Both the position numbers and the translations under genes were made by a program. From assembly GCA_046349775.1 (NCBI GenBank), contig JAXMBS010000022.1:1-64000 (forward strand): a DNA stretch of 64,000 nucleotides, given 5' to 3'. The DNA comes from JAEUIG01 sp046349775. GTDB taxonomy: Bacteria > Planctomycetota > Planctomycetia > Planctomycetales > Planctomycetaceae. The number at the start of each line of letters is the position of its first letter. The stretch's first letter is position 1. The notes under the pieces were generated by a model, which saw only the letters and a list, made by a program, of their open reading frames with translations, was not told where the DNA came from and did not search any database. Below are positions 1 to 9,946 of this stretch, piece after piece.

Positions 1-848
1 AACTGGACTTCGGTCGCACCCATGACAACGTGAACTGGGCCTGCGGACGCTGCCATGCCGGCGGGCGTCCGCTGTTTGCCGCCGGAATGTCCACGTGGAA
101 CTCCACGGAATACTCCGACGCCATGAAGGGGAGCTGCTACTCGAAGCTGACTTGTGTGGACTGTCACAATCCGCACCGGGGGATCGGCCCCAAGTGGACC
201 CGCACAGCCGCCGAGGACGATGCGTCCTGCCTCAAGTGCCACGACAAGTTCCAGCCGGCCGACGCGCGAGTTGCGCACACGCATCACGCGGCCGACAGCG
301 AAGGGAGCCGCTGCATGAATTGTCACATGCCGAGGCTCAACGAGGGCCTGCAGGACGTCGTTCGCACGCACGCGATCTTCTCGCCGACGAAGCGGAATAT
401 GATCGAAAACAACCAGCCGAACGCCTGCAACCAGTGCCACACCGATGAGCCGATCGACTGGACGATCGACCATCTCAAGAAGTGGTACGGCGCTTCGTTC
501 AACCAGTTCACGGTCGCGAAAAACTATCCGCAGCAGAGCAGTCCGGCGACAATCAATTGGCTCAAGAGCGACAAGGAGTTTGTCCGCCAGGTCGCGGCTG
601 ATGCTCTGACCCGCACGAATTCGAGCTGGGCCATGCCCGAACTGGTGAACATGCTCGACGACCCGTTCCGCACAAATCGCCAATTCATCCGCATCGGGCT
701 GGAGAGGATGACAGGCGTGAAATTGTCGGACTTCGGTTATCGCTTCTACATGACGACGAAGGAGCGGAAGGAACCGCTCGAACGGATTCGCGAGAAGCTG
801 ATTCCGGCAAAGACTACTGCTCAGGCTGATGGATCAAGGGCGGAGTAA
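1..848 (+). CDS. Multihaem c-type cytochrome, C-terminal part (5' end outside window)
   Basis: The reading frame is open to the left edge, so the start lies outside the window. Five CxxCH haem-binding motifs are visible in order: CGRCH, CVDCH, CLKCH, CMNCH and CNQCH. After the last motif there is a helical tail of about 100 residues that resembles a HEAT-type repeat (segment beginning FVRQVAADALTR). Proteins of this kind are exported and carry covalent haem on the periplasmic side, where they act in electron transfer. The substrate or partner cannot be told from this fragment. A haem count for the whole protein needs the upstream sequence. Confidence 0.85.
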   Translation, partial: LDFGRTHDNVNWACGRCHAGGRPLFAAGMSTWNSTEYSDAMKGSCYSKLTCVDCHNPHRGIGPKWTRTAAEDDASCLKCHDKFQPADARVAHTHHAADSEGSRCMNCHMPRLNEGLQDVVRTHAIFSPTKRNMIENNQPNACNQCHTDEPIDWTIDHLKKWYGASFNQFTVAKNYPQQSSPATINWLKSDKEFVRQVAADALTRTNSSWAMPELVNMLDDPFRTNRQFIRIGLERMTGVKLSDFGYRFYMTTKERKEPLERIREKLIPAKTTAQADGSRAE

Positions 849-1008
849 GTCTGGATTCCGCGAATCGAAGGCATCACCGATTTCGGGGGGCATTGGGACG
901 CATGTGCACGATCTGCGGTGCTTAAGCCCCTTTGCCACTCTGATTGCCGCGGGCGTATAATCTCCGAACAATTCCCCGTCCGCGTCACACGCTCATCGCG
1001 GAGGCCCG

Positions 1009-1580
1009 ATGCTCCGCCAGTTGACTGTCGATCAGTTTCTCGAGGAACGCGAGGAACTTCCGTTCAGCGGCCGCTGGTCGGAACTGGTCGAAGGGATCCC
1101 CATCTGCTTCGAGCCGCCGGACCTGGTCCACGGCAATGTGATCCTGAACGTCTCGAAGTTTCTCGCGGAATTCATTCAGCAATCCGGCCTGGGCTATGCC
1201 TGCTTTGACCTGGGACTCCTGCTGGGCGCGATCCCGACACGTTGCGATATCCGGCGGTGAGTTACTTTCTTGACGGCCCGCGCTTCGCGGAAAGCGACAA
1301 GCTGTTCACCGAAGCGCGGCCCGCCTTCGTGATTGAACTGGCCTCCTCGATCGATCGGAGACGCCTGATGCGCAGCCGCGAACGGGAGTTTCTCAGTCGC
1401 GGCGTCCAGCTCGTCTGGACGATCGACACTGCCGCTGGTGACGTGCAGGTCACGTCGGCCGAGCAGCCGGACGGTCAGCGCTTCGCCGGCGACGAACGCG
1501 TGACGGCCGGCTCGTTGCTTCCCGGCCTGTCGATCCGGACCGCCGACCTCTTCGTCGAGCCGTCGTGGTGGTCGAAATAG
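1009..1580 (+). CDS. Uma2-family (DUF820) putative endonuclease, one frameshift
   Basis: The ATG at 1009 is preceded by GGAGG. The first part (MLRQLTVDQFLEERE, then SELVEGIPI) and the second part (YPAVSYFLDGPRF, then FVIELASS, LVWTIDTAAGDV and LLPGLSI) together match the Uma2 family. This family has a PD-(D/E)xK nuclease-like fold and is common in cyanobacteria and planctomycetes; its role is not settled. The frame changes at 1224-1226, where GGG is read. A fourth G would restore a continuous RDPDTLRYPAVSYF segment, the usual family motif. This is probably a homopolymer error rather than a true pseudogene. Confidence 0.75.
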
Positions 1581-1618
1581 CAGCGGAGCACAGTCGCCTG
1601 AAGCCCCCGCCAAAACAA

Positions 1619-1652
1619 AGCACCCCGGCTGCATTCAAGCAACCGGGGTGCT
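1619..1652. terminator. Bidirectional hairpin terminator between convergent genes
   Basis: A perfect 10-bp stem (AGCACCCCGG at 1619-1628, CCGGGGTGCT at 1643-1652) with a 14-nt loop lies between the 3' ends of the Uma2 gene and the DUF1571 gene. The flanks are only moderately A/T-rich, so efficiency is uncertain. Confidence 0.65.
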
Positions 1653-1674
1653 GCCATTTCTCACGCCGACCGGA

Positions 1675-2496
1675 CTAGAACCCGTACTTCGGGTTCGCCG
1701 GGTCGAAATCGATGTCCTTCAAGCCAGCGTTCGGCTTGAGGTTCGAGTAAAAGTAGTCCTCGACGAGGATCGGTTCCGGCTTTCCGAATTCCCAGTTCTG
1801 CAGCCGCACCGGCAACTCGGAAGAGTTGTCGATGTACAGCCGCGTTTGCTGGATCTTGACTTCCGGACGCTGCTCGGCGTAGCTGATCTGCGCCACCTTG
1901 ACGCTTTGTGTGCCGATCTTCGCATCGGGGAAGAACTTCACGTCGACACCCGTGACCTTCGTCTCGGTCAGCCAGCGGTCCATCAGGATCGTCAGCATAT
2001 TCCGCAGTCCGATCTTGTGGATCGTGTAGCGGTTTTCCTGCTTGACGCGATCGCTGTTCGGGTCGATTTCCAGCGCGCCGACGATCGAGGCGATTCCCGA
2101 TTCACGGACCAGCATCATGCCGTTCCGCTTGTTGGGCGAGAACAGGATCTGGCGGCCGGCGTGCGGATCGATGAACTTGAGGTAAATGTCCTTTGGCTCT
2201 TCCCGCAGCTTGATCTGCATCTGCGAGGTGAGCAGGTCTTTGCCGACCATTTCCTTCTTGATCACGACGGCTTCGTAATCCTTGACCTGCTCGAGCTTTT
2301 CGAGACTCTTGGCAGCCAGCTTGAGCACCGGGATCAGCGCGTGGGACTGCTCCGCTTCAGCGATCCGGGCGGCGATCTTGGTGTCGGCCCGCAGCGAAAC
2401 CGGCAGCAGGCCGGCCGTCACGGCGGCGGCGGCCGCGACGGCGCCCTGCCGCAGCAACTGCCGACGCGAAATGGAGGGGAGTGACATCTGTGTCAT
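1675..2496 (-). CDS. DUF1571-domain protein with Tat-type signal
   Basis: The product is about 273 residues if translation starts at the ATG at 2496, which has AGGA at a suitable distance upstream. The N-terminus has a twin-arginine-like signal (SRRQLLRQG) followed by an alanine-rich hydrophobic stretch, so export through Tat is likely. The body matches DUF1571, a family found widely in planctomycetes and some proteobacteria that is structurally related to LolA-like lipoprotein carriers. Segments such as EPKDIYLKFIDP and NPKYGF at the C-terminus support this. A longer in-frame start exists 10 codons upstream but has no better ribosome site. Function is unknown; a cell-envelope role is inferred from export and the family fold. 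Confidence 0.8.
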   Translation of the reverse strand: MTQMSLPSISRRQLLRQGAVAAAAAVTAGLLPVSLRADTKIAARIAEAEQSHALIPVLKLAAKSLEKLEQVKDYEAVVIKKEMVGKDLLTSQMQIKLREEPKDIYLKFIDPHAGRQILFSPNKRNGMMLVRESGIASIVGALEIDPNSDRVKQENRYTIHKIGLRNMLTILMDRWLTETKVTGVDVKFFPDAKIGTQSVKVAQISYAEQRPEVKIQQTRLYIDNSSELPVRLQNWEFGKPEPILVEDYFYSNLKPNAGLKDIDFDPANPKYGF

Positions 2497-3028
2497 GGAA
2501 ACTTCCTGGTCAAAACGGGGGGACATGAGGTCAATGGTGGCGAGGGGCTGCGGCCCTGTCCAGCCTGTCTTCTACTTCGGCACGGACTCCCCTTCATATT
2601 TGCCTTTGACCGCCTCTCCGGTCGAATCGGGTGAATACCGCAGCCTTCCGTGATCGGCCCGTCGAACATATCCGGCAAACTTTGCCTCATTGGCTCCGCC
2701 CCCACCCGACCGCCGCACGGCCCAGTCACAGGTTCCCCAGCCCCTCCTTCCGTGCTCCCGAACTTCCTTCGGGAACGCCCTGCTGACATCGTCCGCATCG
2801 AGTCTCGCCGAATCGTGCCGTCCTTGATCGACGCGAAATCCGCTCCACCCGACTCCGCTTCGCAGCCCGGAATGGTAGCCGCGCCCCATTCTTTCGGCAT
2901 CCCGAATCTGCGATTCAACTCTGCCCAGCCCATCCCCGCACATCCACTGCCTTCCTTGTGTCAACCAGACGCCACGCGGTACACCAGCATCCTTCGTGAA
3001 ATCTCGCAATCAGAATTGGGACTAAGAC
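2497..3028. other. Intergenic region between divergent genes
   Basis: This 530-bp stretch separates the DUF1571 gene (minus) from the hydrolase gene (plus) and should hold both promoters. Overlapping open frames on both strands have no recognisable protein motifs and look like products of high GC content. I saw no convincing promoter, repeat or RNA. Confidence 0.5.
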
Positions 3029-4265
3029 GTGAACCCGCTGCGCTCCACGGCTGTTTTGTTCGCTCTGGTCACGCTCACAGCCGTATCCCTGGCCGCCGAA
3101 CCGCAATCGGCCGGTCCCTGGAACCTCAATGAGCTGTTCCAGACGCCGAAGTACGAGTGGGAAGACCAGGCCAGCCCTGTCCGCTCGCTCCTGTTCGAGA
3201 ACGAGCCGTACAACGGACATCCGACCCGCGTATTCACCTACTACGCCACCCCCGGCACGCTCACCGGCGACACTTCGACGGACAAGCACCTGCCGGCCGT
3301 GGTCCTGGTGCATGGCGGCGGCGGGACGGCCTTTCGCGAATGGTGCGAACTCTGGGCGAAGCGCGGTTACGCGGCCATCGCTCCCGATCTGGCCGGCAAC
3401 CGCCCGCTGGAAGGTTCCGACGTCCAGCAGCGAGACAACCGCATCCGCCTGGTGGACGGCGGGCCGGATCAAGGGGACGCCGAGAAGTTCGGCGCGATCG
3501 GCGAGCCGGTCACTCAACAATGGGAATATCACGCGATTGCGGCGGTTCTTCGCGCACACTCGCTGATCCGCAGCTTTCCCGAAGTTGACGCGCAGCGTAC
3601 TGCCGTCACCGGCATCAGTTGGGGAGGCTACCTGACCTGCATCACGGCCGGGATCGATCCGCGGTTCAAGGCGGCGGTGCCGGTCTACGGCTGCGGCTTC
3701 CTGCATGAGAACAGCTACTGGCTGGAGCACTTTGCGAAAATGCCGCCGGAGCATCGGGTGCAATGGATCAAGCTGTGGGAGCCGTCGCAGTACCTCCCGC
3801 ACGTTTCAATGCCGATCCTGTTCGTCAACGGCACGAACGACTTCGCCTATCCGCTGGACAGCTACATGCGGAGTTTCGACGCCGTCCCCGGCAGCGTGCC
3901 CAAGCAATTCTGCGTCACGGTCAACATGCCCTGATATTACGTCGCCGGACGGCTGCCGCAGGAGATCGGCCTATTCATCGACCATGTTCTGCTCGGCAAA
4001 CCGGGCCCAGCTTCAACTCGGCGAACTCTCCCGCGACGGTGAAATGCTCCACGTGTTGCAACAGCAACCTCGCAGCGGCTGCTCCACTACACACCGGCGA
4101 AGAGCCGATCAACAAGCGGACTTGGGAGACGGTCTCGGGCAAAGTCGCGGCTGACCATGCCGAGACACCTGTCCCGCCACAGGGGGCGACGGCGTTTTTC
4201 ATCACCGTCACCGACGATCGCGAGCGGTGAGCAGCACGCGAGTGGTGCCCTGCAAGTGGGGGGAG
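3029..4265 (+). pseudogene. Secreted alpha/beta hydrolase (acetylxylan esterase-like), broken 3' part
   Basis: The N-terminus is a signal peptide (ending SLAAEP). The core has an oxyanion-loop HGGGG motif, the nucleophile elbow GISWGGY, and a VNGTNDFAYP segment carrying the likely catalytic Asp. This fits the dienelactone hydrolase/acetylxylan esterase group. Translation stops at TGA 3932-3934, but the same frame continues after it with family-like sequence (GRLPQEIGLFIDHVLLGKPG). Further family-like segments follow in other frames (GEEPINKRTWETV; ATAFFITVTDDR; VSSTRVV). So the 3' third carries a nonsense codon plus at least two frame changes. It is either a decaying gene or poor consensus; the catalytic part before 3932 is intact. 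Confidence 0.7.
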
Positions 4266-4391
4266 TGAGGTCGATCTGCGGCCCCCAACTGCTCTTTTGC
4301 CATCCGCCTGACAATGGTATGGTTCGCCCCCTTTTCGACGCCTCGTCGGAGACGTAAACCCTGTAATCGCGGGTTGTCCGAGGGAACGGAC

Positions 4392-5704
4392 ATGACCACC
4401 AGCCCGATCACCCTGCGAATACCCCTGAACGCTACGTCCGCCGCGTGCGATCACCGGTCTGGGCGTCGCAAGTCCTACTGGCAACCCCACGCCCCGAGTT
4501 CTGGGACTTTTTTGGTTCGCGGTCGCAGCGGGATCAGCCGCCTGACGACCGACGGAACCGAAACCGACGGCCCGGCCCGCGCGCAATCACGGCGTTCCAG
4601 GGACTCCTGGATTGACGACTTCGGTGCGCTGCCGGACGACCTCCGCGCGGTGCCGCGCCAAGTCGCTCAAGGTGACGAACCGCGAGCGCCTGCTCGTTGC
4701 GGCCGCCCAGCAGGTCGCGGACTGGTGGTTCGACGGGGTCGAAATCGATCCCGAGCGTAGCGGAGCTTCTCCTTCGCTGCCGGCTACGTGGGTATTCGCC
4801 CCGATGATTTTCTCTCGGCGTTGCGGCGTCGCGACAGGAGGCCGCGCTCGGCGACTGGGCGAGAAAGGTCTCCCGAGGTCCACCCGCTGTGGCTGCCGAC
4901 GTGCCTGCCCAATATGCCGGTGCCCAGCGAGCATCGCGATGTACAACAACCTGCAAGGGCCGAACAATACAACTGGCCTGCTCAAGGTCAAGCGGCCGAA
5001 CTGGCGGTGCAGGAGGCGGCCGAGCTGATTCGCGACGGCGATGCGGACATGATGCTGGCGGGGGCTGTGGAAATCAACTGATTCGTGCAGCCTGCTGCAT
5101 GCGGTCCTGATGTGGACCTTCGCGACGAGCGGACGACCCGGCCGGAATCCCGCGGCCGTTTGACCGCGACCGGATCGGCACACTGCCGGCCGAAGCGCCG
5201 CAGCGGCCTTTGTGCTGGAAGACCTGCAAGCGGCGCCGCGGTGCGACGATCTACGGCGAAGTCCTCAGCGGCGCGTCCTGCGTCGTAAAACCTACGGGTC
5301 TGTTGACCGCAGCGTGGCGATGGTGCACGCGATGCGCTCTGCACCTTGCAGTTCGCCCGCATGTCGCCGGACGGCATCGGTCATGCAGCGCATGGTCTCA
5401 GTGCACAGCTCGATCCCGAAGAAGCCCGTGCACTGGCGCTGCTCGGAGCTCGCCAAACGCCGGTTGCGCGCTACGAAGTCACGGCTGCCAAAGGGCACTG
5501 GTGACGCCGGCGCCGGTTCCGGGCGCGCTGGAGCTCGTGCTGCAGGATTTCCGCCTGCATTGCGAAACGGCCGCGTTTCTGGTGCCGGAATTGCGAGCAT
5601 CCCGATCCGCAGTGCGGCCTGACGTCGTTCGTGATGCCGATCGGCCAGCCGGGGATTCCTTCATCAAGCTGGTGCAGACGCCTCGAAATGCGCGAGTGCG
5701 TTGA
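4392..5704 (+). pseudogene. 3-oxoacyl-ACP synthase-like gene (ketosynthase 1), heavily frameshifted
   Basis: Joined across frames, the product reads as a FabF-type ketosynthase of the usual length of about 430 residues. Support in order: an ITGLG start motif, FLVRGRSGIS, a GPNNTT segment where the nucleophile region should be, AAELIRDGDADMMLAGAVEI, a C-terminal DAGAGSGALELVL-like segment, and DSFIKLVQTPR. At least six frame changes are needed. The active-site Cys cannot be placed, because the indels fall in that segment and each frame gives a different residue. It could therefore be a condensing enzyme or a chain-length-factor-like partner. The next gene is a second ketosynthase, starting almost where this one ends. 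Confidence 0.65.
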
Positions 5705-5721
5705 TTGTCCGGGGGGCTGCA

Positions 5722-7017
5722 GGGAACCGCCTGCGCTCCAGGGTCGTTATTACCGGATTGGGCTGTGTCACTCCGCTGGCGTACGCCAGAGCAGACTTGG
5801 GACGGCTGACGCGGCCGGTCGGGCGTCGGTCCGCTCACATTGTTCGACGCCAGTCGTTACCCTGTACGAATTGCGGCGCAGGTCCGCGACTGGACCGCCT
5901 GCCGATGCCGGGGCCGATCCACCCCTGGGAACACGCTCCGGCAGACGCAGTTCGCCCTGGGCGCGGCGCTCGATGCCGCCCGACGAGCGGGTTGCCCGGA
6001 CGAGCGCGTGGACGCGGTGCGCTCATGTCTACCTCGGTTGCGGCGAAGCGTTCGAAGATTTTTCGAGCTTCATCCGGTCCGTGGCGGACGTCGGTGTGGC
6101 CGGTCCGTCGACACGTCGCGCTCTACGTGCGGCTTTGCGGGTATTCGATCCCGATGCCGAATCGCATTACGGAACTGAACAGTCCGGCCGGCCATCTGGC
6201 GTCGTTGCCAGCGCGCAGGGACCGAATCTGGAACTGCATTGGTGGCCGCTATGTCGAGCGCTCAGGCCGGGCACGGCCGCACGCATGATTCGCCGCGAGG
6301 TCGACATCATGCTTGCCGGCGGAGTTGCACAGTACGATTCACCGCCTGGGCTGACCGGATTTCAGCGGCTGTCAACGCCGAGCACCTGAACGATGATCTC
6401 GCCGCCAGCGCGGCCGTTCGACCGCGACCGCGACGGCTTTGTGATCGGCGAAGGGGTGCCGCGCGTCCGTGCTGGAGAGCCTGAACACGCACGTCGCCGC
6501 AGAGATTCTGGTCGAACTGACGGGCTACGGTTCGGCACAGGATGCCTACCGTTATCACCGATACGCACCCTGAGGGACGCGGACCGTGGCCGCGACCGCC
6601 ACGGTCAAGCCGATGCGCACCCGAATCCCGGACCAGATCGGTTACATCAACGCCCACGGGACTGGCACGCAGCTGAACGACCTGGACCGAACGATCGCCT
6701 TCAAGCAGCGTCAGCGCACACGCCTTCGTGTTCCGATTTCGAGCGCGTGCATGATGGGGACATGCGACGACCGCCTGTGCAGCGATCGAACTGGCCGTCT
6801 GCATCCTCGCGTTGTGGCAGAACCGCGTCGTCCCGCCGACGATCAATCTGACCACCCGGACGACGGCGACCTGGATTACGTTCCGCACACCGCGCGGGAA
6901 GTCGATCGCCGGCACGTCCTCAAGTGACAGCATCGGTTTCGGCGGCCAGAACGCGCGCTGGTCGCCGCAGCCGATGAAGGAGTGCGGACGGCATCAAACC
7001 GGCGATATGTGGCCTAG
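5722..7017 (+). pseudogene. Beta-ketoacyl-ACP synthase II-like gene (ketosynthase 2), heavily frameshifted
   Basis: Segments from all three frames give a FabF-like protein: VVITGLGCVTPL at the start, VDIMLAGGVAQYDSP, the block RPFDRDRDGFVIGEG, the catalytic-His loop INAHGTGTQLND near 6646-6681, a VPISSA segment leading to the second His region, and IGFGGQNA near the end. The frame that carries ALVAAADEGV ends at TAG 7015-7017. The enzyme family condenses malonyl-ACP with an acyl chain. Because the diagnostic motifs survive in separate frames, I think most breaks are sequence errors. It is tandem with ketosynthase 1 and followed by a hydroxyacyl-CoA dehydrogenase. Confidence 0.7.
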
Positions 7018-7096
7018 GGCTCAGCGAGGGGAACCCCGTTTCGCCTGAAGCCGACGGCGTTTTCTGGTTGAAACTGGCAGGGGCGTTACACGCGGA

Positions 7097-8227
7097 ATGA
7101 GTGAAAACGTGCAGAGTCTGGGCGTCGTGGGCGCGGGGGTGATGGGGCGAAGTATTGCCCTCAGTGGCTTTGCAGAACGGCATTCAGCGATGTTGTTCGA
7201 TCTCGCCAATGCCGCCGGAGCGACCGCGTCGATTGATTGCCGGAACGGCCGCCGATGGGGAGTTCACCCCGCTCCTTGCTGGGAAGCGATCTGTCGCATC
7301 TTGGCGATTGCGATGTCCTGGTGAAGCGGTCGTCGAGAACCGCTCTGTCAAGCGACGTGGCAAGTGCCGAAGGGCGCTGTCGGAACTCACGAAGACGCTG
7401 ATCGCGACAAACACGTCGTCATTGTCGATTGCCGAGCTGGCCGAAAACGTCCGCTGCCGTCGCGGTTTTGCGGGCCGGCAATTTCCGTCATCCAGTGGTC
7501 GAATGTCCGCTTGTGGAAGTCGCCCGGACTGGAGACGGTGGAACAGACCGTCGCCACAGCGCCGCCGACGTCGTTCGACAACATCGAGGCTGCAGCCGCT
7601 TCCACCGCACTCGCGATGTTCCCGGATTTGCCGTGAATCGGTTGCTGTTTCCCTACCTGGAGGCAGCCGTGGCACTGGTGCGCGGCGGAAGTCGACTGGT
7701 TACGGATTGAACAGGTGGCAATCGATTTCGGAATGCGTCAGGGGCCACCGGCGCAGATGGACGAGATCGGGATCGACGTCATTCTATGCGCGGCAGCGGC
7801 GTTCCATCGCGGCAATCCGGTTGTGCCCGCCCAGTCAGAATTACTGCTGGCGATGTACCGCGACGCCCGACGGAAAGCCGGCTGCGGTTTCCTGCGCTAT
7901 GGTCCAGGCGAGCGCGGTGCGCTCGATCCGGCGGCGATCGCACTGGCGGCGGCTCATCGGACGGAACCGATTGACTGCCCGGACGACGAGTTGGAGCGCA
8001 GGCTCTTTGTCCCGATGCTGGTGGCGGCGTGTCAGCTTTTGACAGGACGCATCGTGGCGGATGTTGGCGAAGTCCTGGCGGCCCTGCGGTTCGGCCTGGG
8101 CTGCCGAGGCCAGGCTGCGGACCTGCCCGCGTGGGGACGGCTCTGGCCAGTCGCCGAACTGCGGCGTGTCCTGCGAGATCAGGGGCTTGAGCCGGACCAG
8201 GCGCTTGCCGAATTGCTGCGCGGCTGA
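7097..8227 (+). pseudogene. 3-hydroxyacyl-CoA dehydrogenase, frameshifted in the N-terminal half
   Basis: The ATG at 7097 begins an NAD-binding Rossmann motif (LGVVGAGVMGRSIA). Then, across shifted frames, come VLVEAVVENRSVK-like sequence, the ATNTSSLSI motif typical of 3HCDH_N, and VVECPLVEV. From about 7630 the frame is clean: DVPGFAVNRLLFPYLEAA, then AIDFGMRQGPPAQMDEIGIDV, the C-terminal 3HCDH domain. The enzyme oxidises 3-hydroxyacyl-CoA to 3-oxoacyl-CoA with NAD+. About three frame changes lie between 7220 and 7710. The position after two ketosynthases suggests a fatty acid or polyketide-type set, though this family more often acts in beta-oxidation. Confidence 0.75.
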
Positions 8228-8248
8228 ACGGGTCGTGCGAGCCGGCGT

Positions 8249-8677
8249 TCAGATTCCAGCGCCATTCCCGGCCTGTACGGGGGGGACGGCGGCTGCGTGG
8301 AGTCTTTCAATCAGGCCGGTCTCGGTCACGACCCGTCGAAAGCGGACGCCGTAGATGTAGCGCGTCTCGAGACCGGAACCGAACCGCAATTCGGTATGGA
8401 CGCGTTCGTTCATGATGTCGGCTTCGACGAAGCGCTCCGAGAGCCCTGGCATAAGGATTCGCAGAAAAACTGCGGTTGTGGAAAGCGGTTCGAAGCAGAC
8501 AAGTCGGGCGCCTTCGAATGACAGATCGTCGCTCTGGCACCGCACACAGTGCAAACCCTCGTCCCGGACTTCGATCGCAACGACGGCGGTGCGAAAGTCC
8601 ATGCGCTCGTGGCGTCGGCGCTCGAGATCCGACTCAGCAGCAGGAACTGCGGTTTTCGATTTCAGTGCAGCACTCAT
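8249..8677 (-). CDS. PilZ-domain protein
   Basis: This 142-residue protein has the two c-di-GMP-binding signatures of PilZ domains: an arginine cluster (RRRHERMDFR, residues about 20-29) and a DLSFEG motif that fits D/NxSxxG, followed by a GVRF strand near the C-terminus. No transmembrane segment or second domain is present, so it is probably a cytoplasmic c-di-GMP receptor. The target is unknown. It is convergent with the hydroxyacyl-CoA dehydrogenase gene, with a gap of about 20 bp. Confidence 0.8.
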   Translation of the reverse strand: MSAALKSKTAVPAAESDLERRRHERMDFRTAVVAIEVRDEGLHCVRCQSDDLSFEGARLVCFEPLSTTAVFLRILMPGLSERFVEADIMNERVHTELRFGSGLETRYIYGVRFRRVVTETGLIERLHAAAVPPVQAGNGAGI

Positions 8678-8950
8678 GCAGGCCAGCCAGTCGTGCGAGG
8701 GGCCGTATGCAACACTGGAAATCGGACCCGAAATCCGTGTTGCGACGCAGGCTTCCCCTGGGAACCGAATGGGATTCGCGTGGCGGACGAATGCTCCAGG
8801 GAGAGTCGGTCCGGTGACTCTACCACGGCAAGAATGGCAGGGCCGGGATGGGCGCAGATCCTCGAACGCCGCATGGCCGCATAGCGCTGGTCACACCGGT
8901 TATGCGGGATGCGCCAGCGCCCGGGACGCGGTGCGACGTGCCGCTCTCGT

Positions 8951-9913
8951 TCAGGCGACGGCGCGGAGCTGCACTTCGTCGGCCTTAAGCGAGACGATGG
9001 TGATCCCGAGCTTATCCGCGAGCTGAACGACTTCCGGCTCATCGAGCAAAATCGTCATGCCGGCTTCGAGGGCGAGGACGCGGCCGCCGGCTTCCCGCAT
9101 GGTCTGCAGCGTCTGGACACCGATGGTCGGGACGTCGAAACGCATGTCCTGCTGCGGCTTGGCGACTTTGATGACGCTGAAGCCCCCGCGCCGGCAAAGC
9201 TGCCCGGCCCGGCGGATGCACTCGTCGGTGCCTTCAATGGCTTCGACCGCAATCACGGCCGTGTCGTTCACCACGACGGTCTGGCCGATGTCCAGCCGCC
9301 CCATTTCTTTCGCCATCTCCCAGCCAAAGCGGATGTCTTTCCATTGGGAGGCAGACGGGCGACGTCGCGTCAGGAAGCCGTGTTTCACGAGCAGCTCCGG
9401 ACAGAAGTCCAATGCGGAGGAAAAGGAGATGCCGTCGCGTTCAAACTCGCGAATCACGGCCAGCAACAGCGTGTCGTCCTGCTTGTTCTCGCGGGCGTAG
9501 CGAAACCACATGTGCAGGGTCCGCATATCGGGGACGAGCCGCAACATGCGCAGTGGCTTGAACAACTCGCGTTTTTCCACTTTGCCGGCCATGACGACGT
9601 GTTCGACGCGATTCCGCTTGAAGAAGCGAATCGCGCGGCCGAGGCGGGCGAGCGGCGCGGTCTTGTAGCGATGACAAAGTTCGGACAGTTCGGGAGGCGC
9701 CATTCCCAGGATGCCCATGCCGTAGACGTGGTAGCCGTGGCGCCGTGCGGCTTCGGTGAACAGCACGGGAAACCGCCCCCAGCCTGCAAGCAAGCCGACG
9801 CGCGGCGGGAGGCTGCGCGGAAACGGCAGGATCTGCGGCGCACCGCCGTCGTCGGCCGTCACATCGGCGTGTGATTCGGGATTCGGTGATGGCAAGGAGT
9901 GAGACATCGACAT
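8951..9913 (-). CDS. lpxI: UDP-2,3-diacylglucosamine diphosphatase LpxI
   Basis: The 320-residue product matches LpxI (DUF1009) along its length. It has an N-terminal GLLAGWGRFPVLF segment, then YHVYGMGILG, VVMAGKVEKRELF, a long central helical part, and the C-terminal block with VIKVAKPQQDMRFDVPTIG and GRVLALEAGMTILLD. LpxI hydrolyses UDP-2,3-diacylglucosamine to lipid X, an early step of lipid A synthesis, at the cytoplasmic face of the inner membrane. It replaces LpxH in many bacteria. The gene follows lpxD on the same strand with a 33-bp gap, so they are probably co-transcribed. The frame is intact. Confidence 0.92.
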   Translation of the reverse strand: MSMSHSLPSPNPESHADVTADDGGAPQILPFPRSLPPRVGLLAGWGRFPVLFTEAARRHGYHVYGMGILGMAPPELSELCHRYKTAPLARLGRAIRFFKRNRVEHVVMAGKVEKRELFKPLRMLRLVPDMRTLHMWFRYARENKQDDTLLLAVIREFERDGISFSSALDFCPELLVKHGFLTRRRPSASQWKDIRFGWEMAKEMGRLDIGQTVVVNDTAVIAVEAIEGTDECIRRAGQLCRRGGFSVIKVAKPQQDMRFDVPTIGVQTLQTMREAGGRVLALEAGMTILLDEPEVVQLADKLGITIVSLKADEVQLRAVA

Positions 9914-9946
9914 GGCAGCGACGCCCTGAGAGCGTTCGCGGCGTCA

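Noticed and set aside
1648..2484. Long plus-strand frame opposite the DUF1571 gene
   Set aside because: It is the mirror of a gene with clear family motifs; its own translation has no motif and is rich in Arg, Asp and Leu as expected for a GC-rich antisense frame.
2493..3132. Three overlapping frames in the gap before the hydrolase gene
   Set aside because: None has a ribosome site with a matching family, and they overlap each other on both strands.
8909..9874. Plus-strand frame of 321 codons opposite lpxI
   Set aside because: LpxI on the minus strand is a full-length, well-known family; the plus frame is an antisense shadow.
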